A DNA stretch of 64,000 bases from Sphingopyxis sp. H073 (lineage in GTDB: Bacteria > Pseudomonadota > Alphaproteobacteria > Sphingomonadales > Sphingomonadaceae): contig NZ_LNSG01000012.1 of assembly GCF_001468395.1 (NCBI RefSeq), forward strand, positions 1 to 64,000. Direction: 5' to 3'. Made by a program: the position numbers and the translations under genes. Of this stretch, positions 19,000-27,839 are shown piece after piece. Numbering within the stretch: position 1 is the first letter of the stretch; every line of letters begins with the position of its first letter. The notes below the pieces were generated by a model that saw nothing but the letters and a program-made list of their open reading frames with translations, had not been told where the DNA came from and made no database searches.

Positions 19000-19158
19000 G
19001 AGGATTTCCTGTTCTGTTTCTTGTGTGGGGAGTGGTCGGCATCGGGCACCGACGTCGGTTTGACGATCGGGCACGATGCCGGTTCTTGTCGCCCGGCACC
19101 GGGTCTCTTGTCCCCGGGCCGGTATCCGCGGATTGTCGGGCCGCTTCGGATCGGCCGC

Positions 19159-20709
19159 CTAGTGCGCGCCGCTCGTGTCGATCGGCCCCTTGGGCTTGGG
19201 CACCAGCCAGATGAGCGTCGCTGCCGCCCCCAGACAAAGGGCGATCACGCCGAACATGTTGAGCGTCGCCAGCATGACGCTCTGGCCTTCGATAACATAT
19301 GACAGCAGTGTCCTTGCCGTGTCGGCGGGAACGCCTTGGGCGACCATCGAGCCGACCGCCGCGTCGCCGTGCTGCATCGCATTGACGATCTCGGTGTTGT
19401 TGGCCCGCGTCGCGTTCGACCAGCCGCTCTGGATCAGCGAGGTGGCGAAAGCGCCGGCGAGCGTCCGCATGAAGTTCGACAGGCCGGCGGCATCGGCCTG
19501 TTCGTGCGGTTCGACGCTCGCCATGGCAAGCCCTGTGACGGGGACGAAGAACATGACCATGAACGTGCCGGTGAGGAGCGTCGGCCAGGCCATTTGCAGG
19601 AAGGTGACGTCGTTGCTGAAGGTCAGCATGCGCCAGACCATGATCAGGGCAAGGCCGAGGATGCCGATGCAGACGACCAACCGCGGGTCGAACTTGTCGA
19701 CGGCCTTGCCCACCAGCGGAGCGCAGAGCACGGCGAGGATGCCCATGATGCCGGTCGCATAGCCCGCCCAGGTGGCGGTGTAGCCCATGTTGGACTGTAG
19801 CCAGAGCGGCAGGATCACGATGCTGGCGAAGAAGGCGCCGAATCCGACCGAGTAGGTCGTCGCCGCACCGACGAAGCCGCGGTGCCGGAAGACCTTGAGG
19901 TTGACGATCGGATTCTTCTCGGTGAGCTCCCAGATCAGGAAGGCGGCAAAGCCGATGGCGGCGATGATGCCGAGGGTCCGGATCTCGTGGCTGGCGAACC
20001 AGTCGTGGTTGCGTCCTTCGTCGAGCATGATCTGCAGCGAACCGACCCAGACGACGAGCAGCGCGAGGCCGACCTTGTCGATCGCCGCCTGGAACCTGGG
20101 ATCGGCCTGGCCGCGCATCAGCATGAACAGAACGACACCCGCTGCGGCGGCAACCGGAACCTTGATGAAGAAGATCCATTCCCAGCCATAATTGTCGCAG
20201 ATGATGCCGCCGAGGATCGGACCGGCGACCGGCCCGATCAGCGTCGTCATCGCCCAGATCACCGTGGCGAGCGTCGCTTTCTCCTTGGGGAAGATGCGCA
20301 GCAGCAGCATTTGCGAAAGCGGCATGATCGGCCCGCCGAACAGGCCGAGCAGCACGCGCATGCCGAGCAGCATGCCGAGCGAACCCGCGAGGCCGCACAG
20401 CAGCGAAATCGCGGCGAAAGCAAGATAACAGATGATGAAGGTGCGCTGTGCGCCGTATTTCTTGGCCAGAAAGCCGGTGAGCGGGACGGTGATCGCCTCC
20501 GCCACCGCATAGGAGGTGATCACCCAGGTGCCCTGGCTCGCGGAGACGCCGAGGGCCCCTGCGATGGTATTGACCGACACATTGGCGATCGTGGTGTCGA
20601 GCACGACGAGGAAGTTGCCGAGGCCGATCAGGATGGCCGCGGCATAGAGTTTGAGACCGGTGAGCGGAGGCGCCTCTCGCGCCTCCGCAAAGGCTTTGAA
20701 TATGGACAT
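19159..20709 (-). CDS. emrB: EmrB/QacA-type MFS multidrug exporter (DHA2)
   Basis: This 516-residue inner-membrane drug:proton antiporter has 14 predicted membrane segments. The start has the family motif LDTTIANVSVNTIAGALG, then the GWEWIFFIKVP motif after helix 6. With EmrA and an outer-membrane factor it forms a pump that spans the envelope and expels hydrophobic toxins. It lies 24 bases after emrA on the same strand. Confidence 0.93.
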   Translation of the reverse strand: MSIFKAFAEAREAPPLTGLKLYAAAILIGLGNFLVVLDTTIANVSVNTIAGALGVSASQGTWVITSYAVAEAITVPLTGFLAKKYGAQRTFIICYLAFAAISLLCGLAGSLGMLLGMRVLLGLFGGPIMPLSQMLLLRIFPKEKATLATVIWAMTTLIGPVAGPILGGIICDNYGWEWIFFIKVPVAAAAGVVLFMLMRGQADPRFQAAIDKVGLALLVVWVGSLQIMLDEGRNHDWFASHEIRTLGIIAAIGFAAFLIWELTEKNPIVNLKVFRHRGFVGAATTYSVGFGAFFASIVILPLWLQSNMGYTATWAGYATGIMGILAVLCAPLVGKAVDKFDPRLVVCIGILGLALIMVWRMLTFSNDVTFLQMAWPTLLTGTFMVMFFVPVTGLAMASVEPHEQADAAGLSNFMRTLAGAFATSLIQSGWSNATRANNTEIVNAMQHGDAAVGSMVAQGVPADTARTLLSYVIEGQSVMLATLNMFGVIALCLGAAATLIWLVPKPKGPIDTSGAH

Positions 20710-20733
20710 GGCTGTGCCCCTCTTTGCCGGGCC

Positions 20734-21894
20734 TTACTTGGCGAGCTGGACGTCGACGTTCATCGACAGACCGACGCGCAGCGGGTGCGCTTCGAGTTCC
20801 TTCGGGTCGAGCTTGATGCGGACGGGCAAGCGCTGGACGACCTTGATCCAGTTGCCGGTCGCGTTCTGCGCGGGGACGAGTGCGAAGGCCGCGCCGGTAC
20901 CGCCCGAGAAGCCGACGACCTTGCCGTGATAGACCACGTCCTCGCCATACAAATCCGAAGTCAGCTTGACCGGCTGTCCGGGGCGGACCTTCGCCAGCTC
21001 GACTTCCTTGAAATTGGCGTCGACATAGGCCGCCTGTACCGGAACGACGAGCATCAGCATCGCGCCGGGCTGGACCCGCTGCCCGACCTGGACCTGCCGC
21101 CGCGAGACGACGCCGTCGACCGGTGCCTTGATGACCGTGCGTTCGAGATCGACCCGCGCCTGGTCGAGCGCGGCGCGCGCCGCGAGCACTTCGGGGTTGT
21201 TGTCGATCGTCGTGTTGGCAATCATCGCACGATTGGCGTCGCGATCGCCGACGGCGACGTTGCGCGCCGCGGCGGCCTGGGCACGCGCCGCCTGAGCCGC
21301 GCGAAGGTTCGCCGCGGCATTGTCATAGGCGTTGCGGACCGTGGTGAGCTCGTCGCCTGACACGGCGCCCGAGGTGACCAGAGCCTTGCGGCGGTCGAGG
21401 TCGATCCGCGCCTTGTCGAAGCTCGCCCTGGCGGCGGTCACTTCGGCTTCGGCGCGCATGACATCGGCGCCGCGGGCGCTGATCTGTGCCCCGAGACCAT
21501 TGTCGGTCGCCATCAAGCCCTGGACGCGGCGAATGGCGCGTTGCAGATCGGCCTCGGCGCGCGCGACCGCGATCCTAGCGTCGGTGTCGTCGAGGCGCAC
21601 CAGAACGTCGCCGCGGTGCACGCGCTGCGCATCCTGGACGAGCACGGCGGCGACCGGCGCCGACACCTGCGAGGTGACCTGCGCGACATCGGCGCCGACA
21701 TAGGCGTTGTCGGTGACCGCGTGCTTCGACGCCGACAGGACGTCATAGGCGGTATAGCCGCCGCCGATCAGCGCGATGCCCGCGGCAAGCGCGCCGAACA
21801 GCTGCTTGCGTTTGGTCTTCGTCCTGGCATCGGCCATTTCGTTGGGATGGACTTCTTCGATGGCACGCAAGGTGCCCGGATCTCTATCGGCCAT
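20734..21894 (-). CDS. emrA: EmrA-type membrane fusion protein (HlyD family)
   Basis: This 386-residue periplasmic adaptor has one N-terminal membrane anchor (about residues 31-50), a lipoyl/biotinyl-like half (TDNAYVGADVAQVTSQV), a long coiled-coil hairpin rich in Ala and Arg (about 100-230) and the second half-motif TVIKAPVDGVVSRRQVQVGQ. It links EmrB to the outer-membrane channel. The gene lies between the two other pump genes with 24-base gaps. Confidence 0.93.
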   Translation of the reverse strand: MADRDPGTLRAIEEVHPNEMADARTKTKRKQLFGALAAGIALIGGGYTAYDVLSASKHAVTDNAYVGADVAQVTSQVSAPVAAVLVQDAQRVHRGDVLVRLDDTDARIAVARAEADLQRAIRRVQGLMATDNGLGAQISARGADVMRAEAEVTAARASFDKARIDLDRRKALVTSGAVSGDELTTVRNAYDNAAANLRAAQAARAQAAAARNVAVGDRDANRAMIANTTIDNNPEVLAARAALDQARVDLERTVIKAPVDGVVSRRQVQVGQRVQPGAMLMLVVPVQAAYVDANFKEVELAKVRPGQPVKLTSDLYGEDVVYHGKVVGFSGGTGAAFALVPAQNATGNWIKVVQRLPVRIKLDPKELEAHPLRVGLSMNVDVQLAK

Positions 21895-21918
21895 TTTCTG
21901 TCTCCTTGGATTTTGGGG

Positions 21919-23361
21919 TCATGCTGCTGCGAAACCGCCGCCGAGCGCGCGGATCAGCTGAACGTCGAGGGTGAAACTACGGGTTTGAAGCTCGGCAACC
22001 TTGAGGCGCGCTGCGACAACCGATTCTTCGGCCGTGAGCACATCGAGATAGGTGGAGAGGCCCTGCTTGTAGCGGAGCTGCGCAAGGCGCAGGGCGTCCT
22101 CGTAGCCGGCGAGCGCTTCGCGCGACGACGCGAGCCGTTGAACCAGCATCTTCTGGCTCGTCACCGCATCGGCGGTTTCGCGCAGCGCCTGGACGACCTG
22201 ACGGTCGTAAAGCGCGACCGCCTCGTCATACTGGCCGCGGCGGCCGCGATATTGGCCCGAGAGCGCGCCGCCGTGGAATATCGGCAGGCTGACCGCCGGG
22301 CCGAAGCTTCCGAAGTGCGAACCGTCGCGGAACAGATTGTCGACGCCGAACGACTGAAGTCCGGTCAGCGCCGACAGGCTGATGTTGGGATAGAAGGCCG
22401 CGCGCGCTTCCTTGGTCCGCTGGTCCGCCGCTTCGACCCGCGCCCGCGCGGCGGCGATGTCGGGACGGCGACCGAGAAGGTCGACCGACGCCGCGGCCGG
22501 AAGGCGCTGCGCCTGCAGTGCGGCAATCCGGGGACGGCCGATCGTCAGCGCACGATCGGGGCCGGCGCCGACCAGCGAAGCCAGCGCGTTCTTCGTCAGC
22601 GCGATCGCTTCGTCGGTGGCGGCCAGATCCGACCGGGTCTGGGGAATGCGCGCCTCCGCGAGCCGCAGCGCGCTGTCGTTGTCGAGGCCCGCGTCGACGC
22701 GCTGCTTGACGAGATTCAGCGTCTGGGTGCGGATGTCGAGCGCCGATTCAAGGCTGTCGCGCTGCGCATGGAGCGCCGCCAGATCGGCATAGGTCGCGGC
22801 GATGCCTGTCGTCAGCGCGAGCCGCGCTTCGTCGAGTTCGAGCTCGGCGGCGGTCGCATCGAGGCGCGCGGCGCGCATCGCGGCGCGATTCTTGCCCCAC
22901 AGGTCGAGGTCGAGCGTCATCCCGATCCCGATGCTGCCATTGTCGTTCCACCCATCGGGGGTCGCGGCCGCGGGCATCGTACCGTTCTGGCTGAGCTTCG
23001 ATGCATCGACCGACCCGAAGGCGTCGATGGTCGGCTTCAGCGCGGCGCCGGCCGCCTGGGCATAGCCCTGTGCGGTGCGCATGCGCGCCGCCGCCGCGGC
23101 GAGGTCGGGCGATCCCGCCAGCGCTTCGTCGATGAGGCCCGACAGCTGTGGGTCGCGATAGTCTTGCCACCAGCCGTCGGCGGGCCATTCGGCGCTTTCG
23201 CCGGCCAGCACCGTCGACGACGCATAGTCGCTGACCGCGCGGGGTTCGGGCTTGTCGCCCAGGTTAGGGATGGACGCGCAAGCGCCCGTAAGGAGGAGGG
23301 GGAGCAGCAATGCGGCGCGGCCAAACCGCGCGGCGCTGTGCTGGACTTTGGGAGAGGCCAT
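21919..23361 (-). CDS. NodT-family outer-membrane efflux lipoprotein
   Basis: This 480-residue outer-membrane channel has a signal peptide and lipobox (LLTGAC), the WWQDYRDPQL motif shortly after the Cys, and a duplicated TolC-like repeat with LGRRPDIAAAR in the middle. It completes the EmrAB-type tripartite pump. I chose the ATG at 23361, preceded by AGGACAG, because it gives a normal lipoprotein signal. It is the first gene of the operon, with a divergent LysR gene 157 bases away. Confidence 0.92.
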   Translation of the reverse strand: MASPKVQHSAARFGRAALLLPLLLTGACASIPNLGDKPEPRAVSDYASSTVLAGESAEWPADGWWQDYRDPQLSGLIDEALAGSPDLAAAAARMRTAQGYAQAAGAALKPTIDAFGSVDASKLSQNGTMPAAATPDGWNDNGSIGIGMTLDLDLWGKNRAAMRAARLDATAAELELDEARLALTTGIAATYADLAALHAQRDSLESALDIRTQTLNLVKQRVDAGLDNDSALRLAEARIPQTRSDLAATDEAIALTKNALASLVGAGPDRALTIGRPRIAALQAQRLPAAASVDLLGRRPDIAAARARVEAADQRTKEARAAFYPNISLSALTGLQSFGVDNLFRDGSHFGSFGPAVSLPIFHGGALSGQYRGRRGQYDEAVALYDRQVVQALRETADAVTSQKMLVQRLASSREALAGYEDALRLAQLRYKQGLSTYLDVLTAEESVVAARLKVAELQTRSFTLDVQLIRALGGGFAAA

Positions 23362-23517
23362 GCTGATCTGTCCTGGGCTGTTCAAGCGGAAAGGAATGTC
23401 GGCAGCCGCGGACCGGGGGGACATCCAGCAGCTGCCGACGGCGGCCAAATGCACCTGTCCAAATACTTCATCAACATGGCTTGAGTTCAATCAGCATGTC
23501 CTATAGGTTCATGATCC

Positions 23518-24459
23518 ATGGATACGTTGCTAAGTCTTCGGGTGTTCTGCACCGTCGTCGAGCTCAAGAGCTTCACCGCCGCCGCCGATCGGCACGACAT
23601 GTCGCCGACTATGGCGAGCAAGCATGTCCGCGCGCTCGAAAACCGCCTCGGCACCCGCTTGCTGAACCGGACGAGCCGCCACGTCAGCATGACCGAGACC
23701 GGCGCGCTCTATTTCAACCAGGCGAAGCAGACGCTCGAATCGCTTGACGAGGTCGAGGCGGCGGTCGGCAACACCACGGTTGTTCCGAAGGGCACGTTAA
23801 GGCTGGCGGTGCCGCGATGGTTCGACAACGCCCGCTTTTCAGCGATGCTCGCCGAATTCGATGCGCTCTATCCCGACGTCCGTTTCGATATCGACCTCAG
23901 CGGAAGGGTTGTGAATCTGGTGGAGGAAGGGTTCGACCTCTTGCTCCGCGCCACTGTTCCGGGCTTGCTCGACCCTGGCCTTATTGCCCGTCCGATCGTC
24001 GACATGCCCCATCCCCTCGTGGCGTCACCCGCCTATCTCGACCGCATTGGACGGCCCGCGAACCTCGCCGACCTCAACGGCGGGCGGCTGCTTCTGTGCA
24101 AGGGCATGCACGTCGGCGCCGCGGTCCCGTTCGAGGGGGCGTTCGGCCGAGAGGTCGTCAAGTTCGAGACCGGGCTGGAGTGCGGGAGTGAAACGCTTGT
24201 CCGTTTGCTCGCCCTCGATGGCATGGGCATGGCGATATTGCCCGACCTAATCGTCGAGGAGGATGTCATCGCTGGCCGCTTGGAGATCGTGCTTCCGGGG
24301 ATCGCCCAGATCGCCACCAAAATTTACGCAGTCTACCCAAGCCGCAAATTTCTCTCGGCAAAGGTTCGCACCTTTATCGACGTCTTCGTCGCGCGCGTTG
24401 CGCAGATCACTCGCGAGCATGAAGCGCGCCTTCGCGCACTGTCAGGACAGCCATCATGA
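23518..24459 (+). CDS. LysR-family transcriptional regulator
   Basis: This 313-residue regulator has an N-terminal winged helix (about residues 1-60, FCTVVELKSFTAAADRHDMS) and a periplasmic-binding-protein-like effector domain. It is transcribed away from the efflux operon, so it most likely controls that operon and itself from the 156-base shared intergenic region. The effector cannot be told from the sequence. A short-chain dehydrogenase-like gene follows 78 bases downstream. Confidence 0.92.
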   Translation: MDTLLSLRVFCTVVELKSFTAAADRHDMSPTMASKHVRALENRLGTRLLNRTSRHVSMTETGALYFNQAKQTLESLDEVEAAVGNTTVVPKGTLRLAVPRWFDNARFSAMLAEFDALYPDVRFDIDLSGRVVNLVEEGFDLLLRATVPGLLDPGLIARPIVDMPHPLVASPAYLDRIGRPANLADLNGGRLLLCKGMHVGAAVPFEGAFGREVVKFETGLECGSETLVRLLALDGMGMAILPDLIVEEDVIAGRLEIVLPGIAQIATKIYAVYPSRKFLSAKVRTFIDVFVARVAQITREHEARLRALSGQPS

Positions 24460-24537
24460 ACCCTCGGCCGATTGATCGCCGATAGCCCCTCGTGACATTT
24501 GCCACCCTCTTTCGATTTCTCGTTGAGGGTAGCTCGC

Positions 24538-25338
24538 ATGACATACCGGGATTTCCCGCTTCCGGCGGTCCGTGCCGATGAAGAACGCCATCAGATACTC
24601 CAGGGCCAGACTGCGATCGTCACCGCGGCGGGCTCGGGGATCGGGCGCGCGGTCGCCATGCTGTTCGCGCAGGAAGGTGCGAATGTCGTTGTCGCGGATA
24701 TGGACGGCAAGGGCGCCGAAGAAACCGCCGCGGCGATCGAGGCGGCCCGCGGCCGGGCCTGCTTCTTTCCCGGTGATCCGTCCGATCCCCAATATCATGT
24801 CGGCCTGGCGGCGTTCGCCAAGCATCGCTACGGCTGGCTCGACATCGCCGTCAACGGCATCGCCGTCCGTTCGCCGTCGACGCCGCTCGCCGGGATATCG
24901 CTCGCAACGTGGGATGCGATGACGGCGAACAATATCTCAGGCACCTTCTATGCGATGCGCGCGCAGATCCCCGTGATGCTCGAATCGGGCGGCGGCGTCA
25001 TCGTCAATATTGCAAGCGTCTCCGGCGCTGCCGAGGTGGCGGGATCGGGCATCCGCCGGGCGACGATCGAGGGTCTGATTGCACTCACCAAAGCGATCGC
25101 CACCGAATATGGCGCGCAAGGCATTCGCGCCAACGCCGTCGTCCCGAGCCGCGCGGGCGCGCAAGGCGGCAACGCCGGCGTATCGAAGGCGCAAAAGCAG
25201 GACGGCCGCGGCGCGCCGATCGATCGGCTCGAAACGGTTCACGACGTCGCCGAAACCGCGCTGTTCCTCGCCAGTTCGAAATCGACCTACATCAACGGAA
25301 CCTGTGTGCCGCTGAACGGCGGAATGGGGGAGCAATAA
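24538..25338 (+). CDS. SDR-family protein with an altered catalytic motif
   Basis: This 266-residue Rossmann-fold protein has the cofactor motif TAAGSGIG (residues 29-36), an acidic D54 suggesting NAD(H), N131/N132 and S160 in VNIASVSG. At the place of the YxxxK catalytic pair it has R173 and I177 (GSGIRRATIEGL), judged by alignment to the following LTKAIATEYG. The usual NNAG is VNGI. The ATG at 24538 follows GAGGGT. It may be a binding protein or a redox enzyme with a different mechanism. It lies just downstream of the LysR gene and may be co-transcribed. Confidence 0.82.
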   Translation: MTYRDFPLPAVRADEERHQILQGQTAIVTAAGSGIGRAVAMLFAQEGANVVVADMDGKGAEETAAAIEAARGRACFFPGDPSDPQYHVGLAAFAKHRYGWLDIAVNGIAVRSPSTPLAGISLATWDAMTANNISGTFYAMRAQIPVMLESGGGVIVNIASVSGAAEVAGSGIRRATIEGLIALTKAIATEYGAQGIRANAVVPSRAGAQGGNAGVSKAQKQDGRGAPIDRLETVHDVAETALFLASSKSTYINGTCVPLNGGMGEQ

Positions 25339-25509
25339 GGCCGTACGGCGTAGGCTATCGGACATGGCGGTCATTATGATTGCGCGATCATGAACCTTGG
25401 CGCCATGATCCCTGAACTGGAGCATAGTTGATCGATCCATCCCGCGATGCGAATTCCGTGACGCATCGCGGTCCACATCGAAATCGGATCGCCTATCGGG
25501 AAGCAGTCG

Positions 25510-25908
25510 ATGTTCACGATTACAGACCATGCCCATCCCTCCGCCGGTTTTGCCGCCGCGTCCTGCGACCGTCACCCGCCGCGCGCAGCGGGCGGCTCAC
25601 TCACCGGCTCCGATTGGGAAATCGTCGAAATGGCCTCGTGGGACGGCCCGCGGAGCCTGAAGCCCAAAGGATGGCTGGCGCGCCTCGAATTGGCTATTTT
25701 CGGCGATGTTCCGCTTCCGCTGGCCAATGTGCGGCTTGAATCGCTGCGGCGTTTTTCGGTCAAGCTATGGTATTGGAACCAGCTCGGCGAACGCGACATC
25801 GCGGCCGCGCTGGACGCGGGCTTTTCGCCGGGCGACCTCCGTCAGATCCTCGATCATGTGGCGAGCCGCCGCGGTTTCGCGCCTCGCATCAGGAACTGGC
25901 CTTCCTGA
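25510..25908 (+). CDS. Hypothetical protein
   Basis: This 132-residue protein has no signal peptide or membrane segment. The first 35 residues are low in complexity; the rest (WEIVEMASWDGPRSL, then a helical half with FSVKLWYWNQLGERDIAAAL) has the composition of a folded domain. I do not recognise the family. Codon use fits the surrounding genes. The gene stands alone, 172 bases after the SDR gene. Confidence 0.55.
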   Translation: MFTITDHAHPSAGFAAASCDRHPPRAAGGSLTGSDWEIVEMASWDGPRSLKPKGWLARLELAIFGDVPLPLANVRLESLRRFSVKLWYWNQLGERDIAAALDAGFSPGDLRQILDHVASRRGFAPRIRNWPS

Positions 25909-25982
25909 TCGGCGCGGCGCGTAACATCGCTCATTCGCGCCAGCCATCCCCGCCATAATCTGCTCCGGCGGCATTGATCGCC

Positions 25983-26040
25983 GCAAACGCCGGCCCCCTG
26001 CCGTCGCCATTTCGGCGCGCGGCAGGGGGCCGGCGTTTGC
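25983..26040. repeat. Perfect 21-bp inverted repeat (58-base hairpin)
   Basis: The arms at 25983-26003 and 26020-26040 are exact complements, with a 16-base loop that contains a small CGCC/GGCG stem. The hairpin lies in the 274-base gap between two plus-strand genes, 143 bases before the next start. No T run follows on either strand, so a simple intrinsic terminator is unlikely. Confidence 0.8.
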
Positions 26041-26182
26041 GCGCGCGGGTCCACAGAAATCGTGCACCATGAAGACATGATGCTTGAACAAACGCGCAGT
26101 TGATGAACTCAAGAGAAACTCTCATCTGCCGCTCACCAGCTCCGCTGTGGAGCGGGATGATCAAGCATCAGGAGTTTATAGA

Positions 26183-26791
26183 ATGCAGATCCTCAAGACC
26201 GTGGTCGCGTCCGCCATCATCGCTGCCGGCACCGCCGGCACGGCATCGGCACAGGAATTCGAAGGGCCGTACGTCGGTGCCCAGGCCGGATGGAGCGGCG
26301 ACGATGTGCGGAATCCCGAAATGCCGCAAGGCGTGATCGCGATCGACGACAAGCAGCAGGCGCTAACCGGCGGCATTTACGCGGGCTATGATCGCCGCCT
26401 GGGTGACCGTATCGTCGTCGGCGCCGAGGGCAGCTTCGACCTCACCAACGACGACAAGTTCCGCGGCACGAGCGCCAGCGGGGCCTATCTGATCGACCCG
26501 AAATACTCGTTCGACCTGACCGCGCGCGCGGGCTATCTCGTCCAGCCCGAAACGCTCGTCTATGTGCGCGGCGGCTATAGCAATGCGCGCGTCACGACGC
26601 GGATCACCGATATTGCAGGCACCACGAGCGAAGCCGAGAACCGCGACGGCTGGCTCGTCGGCGGCGGCGTCGAGCGCCAGCTGGTCGATCATGTCTCGGC
26701 GCGCGTCGAATATCGCTATTCGGACCTCAGCGAAGGCGAGGGCAAATATGACCGCCACCGCGTACTCGCGGGGTTGACCTACCGATTCTGA
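26183..26791 (+). CDS. Small outer-membrane beta-barrel protein (Opa/OmpA-like barrel)
   Basis: This 202-residue protein has a signal peptide ending in ASAQ and an eight-stranded barrel pattern of alternating residues: FEGPYVGAQAGWS at the start, AGYLVQPETLVYVRGGYSNA in the middle and VLAGLTYRF with a terminal Phe. The ATG at 26183 follows AGGAG by 8 bases; an earlier start would destroy the signal peptide. Barrels of this type are surface proteins of unknown or adhesive function. Confidence 0.85.
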   Translation: MQILKTVVASAIIAAGTAGTASAQEFEGPYVGAQAGWSGDDVRNPEMPQGVIAIDDKQQALTGGIYAGYDRRLGDRIVVGAEGSFDLTNDDKFRGTSASGAYLIDPKYSFDLTARAGYLVQPETLVYVRGGYSNARVTTRITDIAGTTSEAENRDGWLVGGGVERQLVDHVSARVEYRYSDLSEGEGKYDRHRVLAGLTYRF

Positions 26792-26913
26792 TCCCATTTG
26801 GTCGTGTTGGGCGGGACGGTCGGTATTCGCCCGCCCTGTCCAACCATCCCCTAGAGGCCTTTGTCCAACCTGGGCGTTGCCGGTTTGGCCATGTTGGCCT
26901 CAGGAGAACGATC

Positions 26914-27543
26914 ATGGGAAGGTCAGAATTCGATTATTCGGCGCCTCGACCAGCGTGGAATTCCGGCAGGAAGGTTGGAACAAAGCGTCCACTGAAGCCA
27001 CGTCAGATTTGGGCCATTCGCTTTCATCTCGATCGCGAGCACCGACTTCGAGACCGGGCGCTGTTCGATCTTGCGATCGACAGCAAACTGCGGGGCTGTG
27101 ACCTGGTGAAGATCAAGATCGGCGACTTGGTAACAGGTGGAGAGTTGCGAACGCGGGCAATCGTAATTCAGCAGAAGACGAGCCGACCAGTTCAGTTCGA
27201 AATCATGTCGGACGCGCGCGGGAGCCTCCTGGCGTGGCTCGAGCGCCGGGGCGGATCGATCGAGGACTATGCGTTCCCCAGCCGCATCGACCACTCTGCC
27301 CATATGAGCACGCGGCAATATGCGCGTCTCGTTGACGAGTGGGTCACGGCAGTCGGCCTTCGAAGCGAAGACTATGGAACACATTCGCTTCGGAGAACGA
27401 AGGCGTCGATTATCTACAAGGCGACTGGCAATTTGCGCGCTGTTCAAATTCTTCTGGGGCACACCAAAATCGAAAATACGGTGCGATACCTCGGCGTTGA
27501 TGTGGAAGATGCCCTGACGTTGGCGGAAGGCATCGAAGTCTAA
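26914..27543 (+). CDS. Short tyrosine recombinase (catalytic domain only)
   Basis: This 209-residue site-specific recombinase has the catalytic residues R60 (SKLRGCDL), H157-x-x-R160 (HSLRRTKA), H183 (LLGHTKIENT) and Y192 (VRYLG). The N-terminal core-binding domain of XerC/D is missing or reduced to about 40 basic residues. The ATG follows AGGAG by 8 bases, so it is a complete gene rather than a fragment. It stands alone, with a hairpin and a degenerate conserved element downstream. It probably marks an integrated mobile segment. Confidence 0.82.
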   Translation: MGRSEFDYSAPRPAWNSGRKVGTKRPLKPRQIWAIRFHLDREHRLRDRALFDLAIDSKLRGCDLVKIKIGDLVTGGELRTRAIVIQQKTSRPVQFEIMSDARGSLLAWLERRGGSIEDYAFPSRIDHSAHMSTRQYARLVDEWVTAVGLRSEDYGTHSLRRTKASIIYKATGNLRAVQILLGHTKIENTVRYLGVDVEDALTLAEGIEV

Positions 27544-27563
27544 CGATCAATGCTCGACATCCT

Positions 27564-27605
27564 AGAGAGCGAGCGCTCCGGATTGCTGCGGAACGTCCGC
27601 TCTCT
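27564..27605 (+). terminator. Hairpin downstream of the short recombinase
   Basis: AGAGAGCG (27564-27571) pairs exactly with CGCTCTCT (27598-27605), with a further TCCG/CGGA pair inside the loop. It starts 21 bases after the recombinase stop. The T run that would make it a strong terminator is absent. Confidence 0.4.
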
Positions 27606-27685
27606 TCATTTGGCCGCCAAAAGCTGTCAGTCAGCTAGCGGCCAGCTCCGTCGCTTGCCATCGCTCAACGCCATGAGACTGGCTG

Positions 27686-27829
27686 CCGTTTTGGCGCTTT
27701 CATACAATCGAGAATCGGGACGTCGCGCTAATTGCGCTGCGCGACCCAGAAGAGCTCTTCCTCGAAAGGGGACGGAAATCTTCATCTTGCGCCCGCCGGT
27801 TTCATTCGGCGGGCGCATTTTTTAGCTGA
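27686..27829 (+). repeat. Conserved short element, copy A, ending in a terminator hairpin
   Basis: Two blocks, GTTTTGGCG (27688) and GCGACCCAGAAGAGCTC (27741), recur in copy B at 61356 and 61409 with exactly the same 53-base spacing, and TACAAT occurs at the same offset in both. Read as protein, both copies give FWRF-x-TI and DPEEL-x-L-x-RGR, with several silent differences. Copy A has no start codon in that frame. An 11-bp hairpin followed by TTTTTT (27788-27823) closes it, at nearly the same distance as a hairpin in copy B. It is either a gene relic or a small RNA. Confidence 0.55.
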
Positions 27830-27839
27830 GAGCGCAAGG

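Noticed and set aside
18344..20398. Minus-strand frame of 684 codons
   Set aside because: It overlaps emrB and the DUF4136 gene in another frame and has the Arg-rich composition of a shadow.
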